DNA of 8,122 nt, from positions 1 to 8,122 of the forward strand of contig JAEUHU010000049.1 in the NCBI GenBank assembly GCA_016793305.1, given 5' to 3'. The stretch's first letter is position 1. Each line of letters starts with the position of its first letter. Source of the DNA: Planctomycetota bacterium (lineage in GTDB: Bacteria; Planctomycetota; UBA1135; UBA2386). This document shows positions 1-5,348 of the stretch, in pieces. A program made the position numbers and the translations under genes. The notes under the pieces are model-generated. The model was not told the DNA's origin and made no database searches. It worked only from the letters and a program-made list of their open reading frames with translations.

Positions 1-1897
1 CCGCGCGGTCGACGACCTCGAGCGACGCGTCGCCGGTCGCCACGTCGCTCGGCAGCGACCAGCTCGCCTGGTGCAGCCCCGAGCCGTTCGCCGGGAGCGC
101 CTGCTCGCGCAGCACGCGCCCGTTCGGCCCGCGGAAGCGCGCCAGCAGCACCGCACCCGGACGCGGCAGGCCCCGTGCATCGCGCACCAGCACCGCCGCG
201 TCCAGCGTCTCGCCGGGCCGCACGATGCCGCGCACCGGCCACACGAACGCTTCCCCGGTCGACGCGGCGTAGGGCCGCCCACCGAGTTCCGCGTCGGCGA
301 GCTCGACCAGGCCGCCTTGCAGGTCGACGAACGCGACATCGTCGCCGCGCTGCGCCACCACCACGAACGGCGTGCGGTCCGCGCCGTCGTTCGCCCACTG
401 CAGCATCACCAGCCCGTCGGCGCCGGTGGTGCCGGCGGCGAGATCCTGGTTGGTCGGCGTCTTCACCGCCACCGTGGCACCCGCGACCGGCGCGCCGCTG
501 ACCAGGTCGACCACCTGCACGACGCCGTTGTCGCGCCCACCGCGCCAGGTGAGCCCGAGGTCGGTGACCTGCAGCCAACGACGCTGCACGTGCCACGGCC
601 GATCCTGATGGAACAGCTCGACGCGATACAACCCGCGCAACGCCCCCCCGGCCAACGCCTGCAGGTCGACCGGCTCGGTCCAACGCTCGTTGGCCGCCGC
701 GACCACGTCGATCGCCAGCGTGCGCGCCGGTGCCAGCGAGTTGCCGTCGCCGTTCTGCAGTGCCCGCACGAGGTTGTTGGCATAGACCGGCAACAGGCGC
801 AAACGCGGCCGCTCGACGTTGCAGCCCTGCACGGCCAGCTTCGGCGATGCCGACGCACACAGCACACTGCCGCCCTGCACGAACTCGAGCGACGGATCGC
901 GATCGGGCATCAGCAGCGTGCGGCGCTCGGCGGCGAGCAAGCGCGTCACGCCACGACCCGGGAAGCCTTCGGCCAGTGTCACGGTGACCACGGTGCCCGG
1001 CGCGAACTCGCCGACCAGCCGCACGCCGCGCTCGGTCGGCAACAGCTGGAACGGCACCGCCGGCGCCACTTCGACCAGTTCGGCCGCACCCCCGTCGATG
1101 GCTCGGTTCAGCGCGAGCTCGATGCGTCCATCGCGCGCCTCGGCTTCGAGCACACGCAACGGCTGGCGCAGCCGGACCTGCCGCACGATCGGTTCGGCGA
1201 CCGGCACGTCCCCACCGGTGGGCACGAGGCCCGGCAGCACGACGACCTCGAGCGCATCGGGCATCTGGTCGTCGCGGCGCGGCACCAGCACGATGCGGGT
1301 CGCCGCGGCCTCGCCTTCGGGCAGCTGCACCTCGCACGGCACGCTGCCGCCGTCCTGCCTGCGCAGCCGCACGTGCTTCTGCGCCGCGGCCAGGCCGATC
1401 GGCAGGTCGAACACGCAGTCGAGCGTCGGCTCCGGGCCTCCTTCGCCACCGGGCACCACCTGCAGCAGCTGCACCGCAGGCGTGGTGACCGACACGACGG
1501 TGCCGGCCGCGAGCCGCGCCCCGTCCGAGCCGACCAGGTCCTTGCCGAACACGACCCGGAACGTGCGCGCGCGCGGCAGCGGCCGCGCCGGCGACACCAC
1601 GAGGCTGTGTGCGTTCCGCCACGTCGTCAGCACCGGCTGGTCCGGATCGAGGCGAACCCCGAGATCGACCGGCTCGCCGTCGGACCGTGCGGGTCCGAGA
1701 TCCCGACCGAGCTGGACGACCAACGCCTTGGCGAGACCCGCGGCATCGAACTGCGGTTCGATGCGCAAGGCCGAGGCGCCCACGACCACCGGCGCGACCG
1801 GCTTGCTGCCCGCAGCGGCGACCGAAGTGGCCTGCCAGGCATGGACGAGCAGGAACAACGCCAGCGCGGCGTTGACGACGAGCAACAGACGATTCAC
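1..1897 (-). CDS. Alpha-2-macroglobulin family protein, N-terminal part (C-terminus beyond the window)
   Basis: The minus strand holds one uninterrupted frame of 632 codons from a GTG at 1897 to the left edge. The product begins with a hydrophobic segment (residues 4-20, LLLVVNAALALFLLVHA) followed by Ala-rich possible cleavage sites near residues 20-29. It has no lipobox Cys, so it is exported by a signal peptide or anchored by its N-terminus. Residues about 30-440 are beta-rich and of low recognisability. Residues about 445-530 match a bacterial A2M macroglobulin domain: WLQVTDLGLTW, then VVDLVSGAPVAGATVAV, a TTGADGLVML turn and GDDVAFVDLQ. Residues about 545-632 match the MG2-type domain, with GIVRPGETLDAAVLVRD, FRGPNGRVLREQ and SLPSDVATGDASLEV. 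In bacteria this family traps or restrains proteases in the envelope. The bait region and any thioester motif (CxEQ) would lie outside the window, so activity cannot be judged. GTG 1897 was chosen because GGAGGGG lies just upstream. An in-frame GTG at 1984 would add 29 Ser/Arg-rich residues and has no ribosome site. The gene is divergent from the kinase gene. Confidence 0.86.
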   Translation of the reverse strand, partial: MNRLLLVVNAALALFLLVHAWQATSVAAAGSKPVAPVVVGASALRIEPQFDAAGLAKALVVQLGRDLGPARSDGEPVDLGVRLDPDQPVLTTWRNAHSLVVSPARPLPRARTFRVVFGKDLVGSDGARLAAGTVVSVTTPAVQLLQVVPGGEGGPEPTLDCVFDLPIGLAAAQKHVRLRRQDGGSVPCEVQLPEGEAAATRIVLVPRRDDQMPDALEVVVLPGLVPTGGDVPVAEPIVRQVRLRQPLRVLEAEARDGRIELALNRAIDGGAAELVEVAPAVPFQLLPTERGVRLVGEFAPGTVVTVTLAEGFPGRGVTRLLAAERRTLLMPDRDPSLEFVQGGSVLCASASPKLAVQGCNVERPRLRLLPVYANNLVRALQNGDGNSLAPARTLAIDVVAAANERWTEPVDLQALAGGALRGLYRVELFHQDRPWHVQRRWLQVTDLGLTWRGGRDNGVVQVVDLVSGAPVAGATVAVKTPTNQDLAAGTTGADGLVMLQWANDGADRTPFVVVAQRGDDVAFVDLQGGLVELADAELGGRPYAASTGEAFVWPVRGIVRPGETLDAAVLVRDARGLPRPGAVLLARFRGPNGRVLREQALPANGSGLHQASWSLPSDVATGDASLEVVDRA

Positions 1898-1900
1898 GAC

Positions 1901-1907
1901 CCCTCCG
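1901..1907 (-). promoter_or_regulatory. Shine-Dalgarno-like site of the A2M-family gene
   Basis: On the minus strand the bases GGAGGGG lie about three bases before the GTG at 1897. The spacing is a little short, but the match to the anti-Shine-Dalgarno sequence is good. It favours 1897 over the upstream in-frame GTG at 1984. No comparable site precedes the other two genes. Confidence 0.45.
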
Positions 1908-1942
1908 AGCGCGACCTTGCGATCGCGACGCCGCGACGATCC

Positions 1943-1972
1943 CGAACGGGTCTGACCGGACCCGGACGTTCG
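1943..1972. repeat. Interrupted inverted repeat in the divergent promoter region
   Basis: CGAAC-GGGTC (1943-1952) is complementary to GACCC (1959-1963) and GTTCG (1968-1972). The loop is six bases (TGACCG) and the right arm has a four-base bulge (GGAC). The inner CGGGTC/GACCCG hexamers (1947-1952 and 1959-1964) also pair as an alternative. Its place between two divergent genes would suit an operator or an mRNA leader hairpin. GC-rich DNA produces such repeats by chance, and no protein is known to bind it. Confidence 0.3.
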
Positions 1973-2097
1973 TGCGGAGGACACGCCGACCCGTGTCCAG
2001 GTGCACGAGGCTGCCACTCGGCACCCCCGGGTGCAAGCCACGAAGCCTGGGCCCCATCGCCGTCGCGACTGCGTTATGTTGCGGCGCTCGTCAAGAC

Positions 2098-5000
2098 ATG
2101 CAGGATCCTGGAGAACAGCCGACCCAACGCCTGCCGCAGCCGGGCTACGAAGAGGTGCTCGTGCAGGCACTCGAACTGCTCGAGACCCAGGGCTCGGCCG
2201 GCGTCGAACGGTTGCTCGCCGCGCATCCACTGCACGCGACACGCCTGCGTTCGCACCTGTCCCGCCTGCACGGCTTCGGCCTGCTCGGGGCCGGCACAGA
2301 CGCCGAGCCGGGTGAGCTGCCGAGCGACGCGCAGGCACGGCCGTTCCCGGAGCGCCTCGGCGACTTCCGGCTGCTGCGACGGCTCGGCGGCGGCGGCATG
2401 GGTGTGGTGTTCCTCGCCGAGCAGGAGTCGCTCGGCCGCACCGTCGCGCTGAAGCTGGTGCGCAGCGAACACCTGTTCTTCGAGGGCTCGCGCGAACGCT
2501 TCCGCCGCGAGGTCGATGCGATCGCCCGCTTGCAGCACCCCGGCATCGTGCCGGTGCATGCAGCCGGCGAGGACGCTGGCGTGCCGTGGCTGGCGATGGA
2601 ACACGTGCGCGGTGCTTCGCTCGACGCGGTGCTGCACGAACTCGCCGGACGCGATCCCGCGACGCTGCGCGGCAGCGACCTGCGTGCTGCCGTGCTGGCG
2701 GCGATGGCCAGGGGCGAACCCACGGCGAACGAACCGCACGGCGACCGCACCGACCGCAGCACGCCGGGGGGACCGACCAGCAGCAGCGGCAACCACGCGC
2801 CGTTGTTCCAGGGCTCCTGGCTCACCACCTGCCTGCGCCTCGCCCAGTCGGTCGCCGAGGCGCTGCAGCACGCCCACGACCGCGGCGTGCTGCATCGCGA
2901 CGTCAAGCCGAGCAACATCATGGTGACGCCGGACGGGCGCGCGCTGCTGCTCGACTTCGGCCTCGCGGTCGCGAACGACGACGTGCGCCTGACCGGGACC
3001 GGCAGCCAGCTCGGCACCCCGGCCTACATGTCGCCGGAGCAGACCCGCGGCGAACTGCGCACGCTCGATGCCCGCACCGACGTCTACTCGCTCGGCGTCA
3101 CGCTCTACGAATTGCTGGCCCTGCAGATGCCGTTCGCAGCGCCCTCGGCGGCGACCACGCGCGAACTCGTGCTCGCGGGCCGTCTGCCGACGCTACGGGA
3201 GAAGAACCGCGCCGTGCCACGCGACGCCGAGGTCGTGGTCCGCAAGGCGTGCGACGTCGACGCCGCACGTCGCTACGCCAGCGTCGCACTGTTCGCCGAA
3301 GACCTCGGCAACCTGCTCGCGCTGCGGCCGGTCCAGGCACAACCGCCGGGCCCACTGCTCGTGGCGCGCCGCTGGGCGCAACGGCATCCGGCGCTGGCGA
3401 TCGCGTCGGTCGCGTCGGTGCTGCTGTTCCTGGTCACACCGACGATGTTCCTGCTGCAGCAGCAGTCGGCGAACCGCGAGATCCAGGCGGCGCTCGATCA
3501 GGCGCGCGACCAGAAGAAGGCCGCCGAACTGGCGCGCGACACGGCGAAGGCCCAGGAGCAGCTCGCCAAGGAGCGCGGCGACCTGGTCAAGAAGCAGCGC
3601 GACCTCGCCATCCAGGTCGTGCGCGACCTGCTGACGCGGGTCGCCGACGAGGAGCTGCTGGCCGGCCCGCGGCTCGGCCAGTTCCGGCGCGAGCTGCTCG
3701 ACAAGGCACGCGACTACTTCGAGCGCTTCCTCGCCAACGAGACCGACGATCCGGACCTGCTCTACAACACGGCGCGTGCTTCGCTCGACCTGGTGTTCGC
3801 CGAGGGCGAGCTCGGCCGCATCGACGTCGCCAGCGCCCAGGCCGAACGCGCGGTGGACCTGGCGCGCCGCCATCGCACGTTCCCGCAGTCCGGCGAAGAC
3901 GGCGACCTGCTGCTGATCGACGCGTTGATGACGCTGAGTCGCATCCGGCAGATGCAGGCGCGCTACCTGGAGGCGAAGCAGCACTGCGCCGAAGGCACCC
4001 AGCTGGTCGAAGCGATCCTTCGCCAGGCTCCGCAGCACGAACGAGCCCTGTGCCTGCAGCTCGGCCTGGTCCGCAGCGAAGCGGTCGCGCTGCAGGCGAT
4101 CGGCGACATGGACGGCGCAGGCGTCGCCTTCCGGCGGCTCGCCGGTCTCTGGGCGGTGAACGGCGCGTGGGTCAAGGGAACGGAGAACCGTTCGATGACT
4201 CTCGACCACGTGCTCTGTTCGCTCGCGGACGAAGCGAAGGCGCTGGTCGAAGCGAACCGCCGCGACGAGGCCAAGGACGTGGCCGACGAGCTGCGGGCCC
4301 TGCTCGCCCGCGAAGCAGCCGGCACCGTCACCGACCTGACCCGTGTCTCGGCGGCCCGGCTCGAGTTCACGATGGCGGTGGTGGCCGCGGCCGAAGGCGA
4401 GCCTGATCGCCAGGAGCAGTGCCTGCACGAGTGCCTGCGCATCGTCGACCAGGTGCTGGCGAAGAGCCCCGAACACTCGAGTGCCCTGCGCGCCAGGGCG
4501 ATGGCCACGAACAGCCTCGGGATCCTGTGCCTGCACGAGGAGCGTTTCGACGAGTCGGCGCGCTGGTTCGACCAGTCGCTGGCGATCACCCGGCAGGTCG
4601 CCGCGCTGTCGCCGTCGGTGTTCGACGCCCAGGTGAGCCTGGCCACGACGCTGGTGAACGTCGGCTCGATGCACAAGGACGCCGGCCGGCCCGAGCTCGC
4701 CCTGCCGCTGTTCGGCGAGGGCGAGGGCATCCTGCGGACGCAGCGGGAACGGGTGCCCGACAGCGCGAAGGCCGAGCAGGTGCTGTTCGACGCCGTGTGG
4801 TACCAGGGCCAGACCTGCGGCGACCTGCGCGACCCGAAGGGCCAGGCCGACGCCGCCCGGCGGCTCGGCGAACTGCGCCCGGAGGACGGCCGCGGGCTGC
4901 GCATCGCCGGAGCGCTGTTCAGCGAGGCGATCGGCATCCTCGAGGCCGATGCGAAGCTGCCACCCGACGAACGACGGCGCCTGCGCAGCGAGTGGGAACA

Positions 5001-5166
5001 GGCCGGCATGGCGCTGCTGGAGGCCGCCGCCGAGCACGGCTGCACCGACTACGAGTACCTGCGCACCCACGAGCACCTGCGGGCGTTCCGGACCCTGCCC
5101 GGCTTCGCGGCGATCCTGCGCAAGGTCTCGGCCAACCTCGACGCCGCCGAAGGCCGGGGTCGCTGA
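2098..5166 (+). CDS. Transmembrane Hanks-type serine/threonine protein kinase with coiled coil and TPR-like C-terminal half
   Basis: This complete 1022-residue protein transfers phosphate from ATP to Ser/Thr of target proteins. Residues 1-86 are a short helical module. The kinase domain (about 87-375) has the Gly-rich loop LGGGGMG (96-102), VALK with Lys119, the helix-C Glu138, HRDVKPSN (266-273, catalytic Asp268, Asn273), DFG (286-288), GTPAYMSPE (ending Glu314) and RTDVYSLG with Asp328. All catalytic residues are present, so it should be active. A polar Gly/Ser/Thr/Pro-rich insert of about 58 residues (183-241) separates the hinge side from the catalytic loop. One membrane span follows (about 432-453), then a Lys/Glu/Gln-rich coiled coil (about 457-515), then helical repeats of TPR character to about residue 890, and a closing helical segment with LRAFRTLPGFAAILRKV. 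The N-terminal kinase is expected to be cytoplasmic and the tail extracytoplasmic. ATG 2098 was chosen because the 42 codons upstream in frame have no domain character. No Shine-Dalgarno site is visible. Substrate and signal are unknown. Confidence 0.96.
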   Translation: MQDPGEQPTQRLPQPGYEEVLVQALELLETQGSAGVERLLAAHPLHATRLRSHLSRLHGFGLLGAGTDAEPGELPSDAQARPFPERLGDFRLLRRLGGGGMGVVFLAEQESLGRTVALKLVRSEHLFFEGSRERFRREVDAIARLQHPGIVPVHAAGEDAGVPWLAMEHVRGASLDAVLHELAGRDPATLRGSDLRAAVLAAMARGEPTANEPHGDRTDRSTPGGPTSSSGNHAPLFQGSWLTTCLRLAQSVAEALQHAHDRGVLHRDVKPSNIMVTPDGRALLLDFGLAVANDDVRLTGTGSQLGTPAYMSPEQTRGELRTLDARTDVYSLGVTLYELLALQMPFAAPSAATTRELVLAGRLPTLREKNRAVPRDAEVVVRKACDVDAARRYASVALFAEDLGNLLALRPVQAQPPGPLLVARRWAQRHPALAIASVASVLLFLVTPTMFLLQQQSANREIQAALDQARDQKKAAELARDTAKAQEQLAKERGDLVKKQRDLAIQVVRDLLTRVADEELLAGPRLGQFRRELLDKARDYFERFLANETDDPDLLYNTARASLDLVFAEGELGRIDVASAQAERAVDLARRHRTFPQSGEDGDLLLIDALMTLSRIRQMQARYLEAKQHCAEGTQLVEAILRQAPQHERALCLQLGLVRSEAVALQAIGDMDGAGVAFRRLAGLWAVNGAWVKGTENRSMTLDHVLCSLADEAKALVEANRRDEAKDVADELRALLAREAAGTVTDLTRVSAARLEFTMAVVAAAEGEPDRQEQCLHECLRIVDQVLAKSPEHSSALRARAMATNSLGILCLHEERFDESARWFDQSLAITRQVAALSPSVFDAQVSLATTLVNVGSMHKDAGRPELALPLFGEGEGILRTQRERVPDSAKAEQVLFDAVWYQGQTCGDLRDPKGQADAARRLGELRPEDGRGLRIAGALFSEAIGILEADAKLPPDERRRLRSEWEQAGMALLEAAAEHGCTDYEYLRTHEHLRAFRTLPGFAAILRKVSANLDAAEGRGR

Positions 5167-5348
5167 GCCAGGGTGCCCCGGGGGCCTGGGCGCCCGCACC
5201 AGCCGGGAACCGAACCGCGCCGGCCGCATTCCTGCGCCGCTCGCGCGCCGGACTCGCGCCACCGACCCGTGGCGCGCACACTTGCTGATCCGGAGCGACC
5301 ACTCCTCCGTTCGCAGGTCCGCAGTCGTCCGCCGCCGCCATCGCCCCG
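5167..5348. other. Intergenic gap between the kinase gene and the secreted-protein gene
   Basis: This 182-base gap holds the hairpin at 5171-5195 and otherwise nothing that can be named. The frame of the downstream gene is closed by a TGA at 5286-5288. No ATG, GTG or TTG lies in frame between that stop and the ATG at 5349. No clear promoter or Shine-Dalgarno sequence was seen. The gap is long enough for a separate promoter, so the two same-strand genes need not be one operon. Confidence 0.5.
5171..5195 (+). terminator. GC-rich hairpin after the kinase stop codon, possible terminator
   Basis: GGGTGCCC (5171-5178) pairs with GGGCGCCC (5188-5195) over eight base pairs, including one G-U pair, around a nine-base loop. 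It begins five bases after the TGA at 5164-5166. No T-tract follows, so it is not a classical intrinsic terminator. It could still slow polymerase or protect the mRNA 3' end. Confidence 0.4.

Larger units (their letters stand above)
1898..2097. other. Divergent intergenic region between the A2M-family gene and the kinase gene
   Basis: These 200 bases lie between two divergently read start codons, so both promoters are expected here. No convincing -35/-10 pair was seen on either strand. The one AT-richer spot is TTATGTT at 2074-2080, about 20 bases before the kinase start, with no matching -35 element. The region contains an interrupted inverted repeat (1943-1972, listed separately). If the alternative GTG at 1984 is the true A2M start, the gap shrinks to 113 bases. 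Confidence 0.6.

Noticed and set aside
1919..1926. GCGATCGC palindrome as a HIP1-type or methylation-linked element
   Set aside because: A single eight-base palindrome is expected by chance in DNA of this composition, and nothing else supports a role.
2074..2080. TTATGTT as a -10 element for the kinase gene
   Set aside because: No -35-like hexamer lies at the right spacing and there is no extended -10 TG. It stands out only because the surroundings are so GC-rich.
1972..2097. A 42-residue N-terminal extension of the kinase from GTG 1972
   Set aside because: The extension is Arg/Pro/Cys-rich with no resemblance to kinase N-termini, and it overlaps the likely control region of the divergent gene. 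ATG 2098 directly precedes a plausible polar and helical N-terminus.
71..2452. A 793-codon plus-strand open frame antisense to the A2M-family gene
   Set aside because: Its translation is rich in His, Arg and Gln with no domain, typical of the antisense shadow of a GC-rich gene. The opposite strand encodes clear A2M motifs, and the frame would also overlap the start of the kinase gene.
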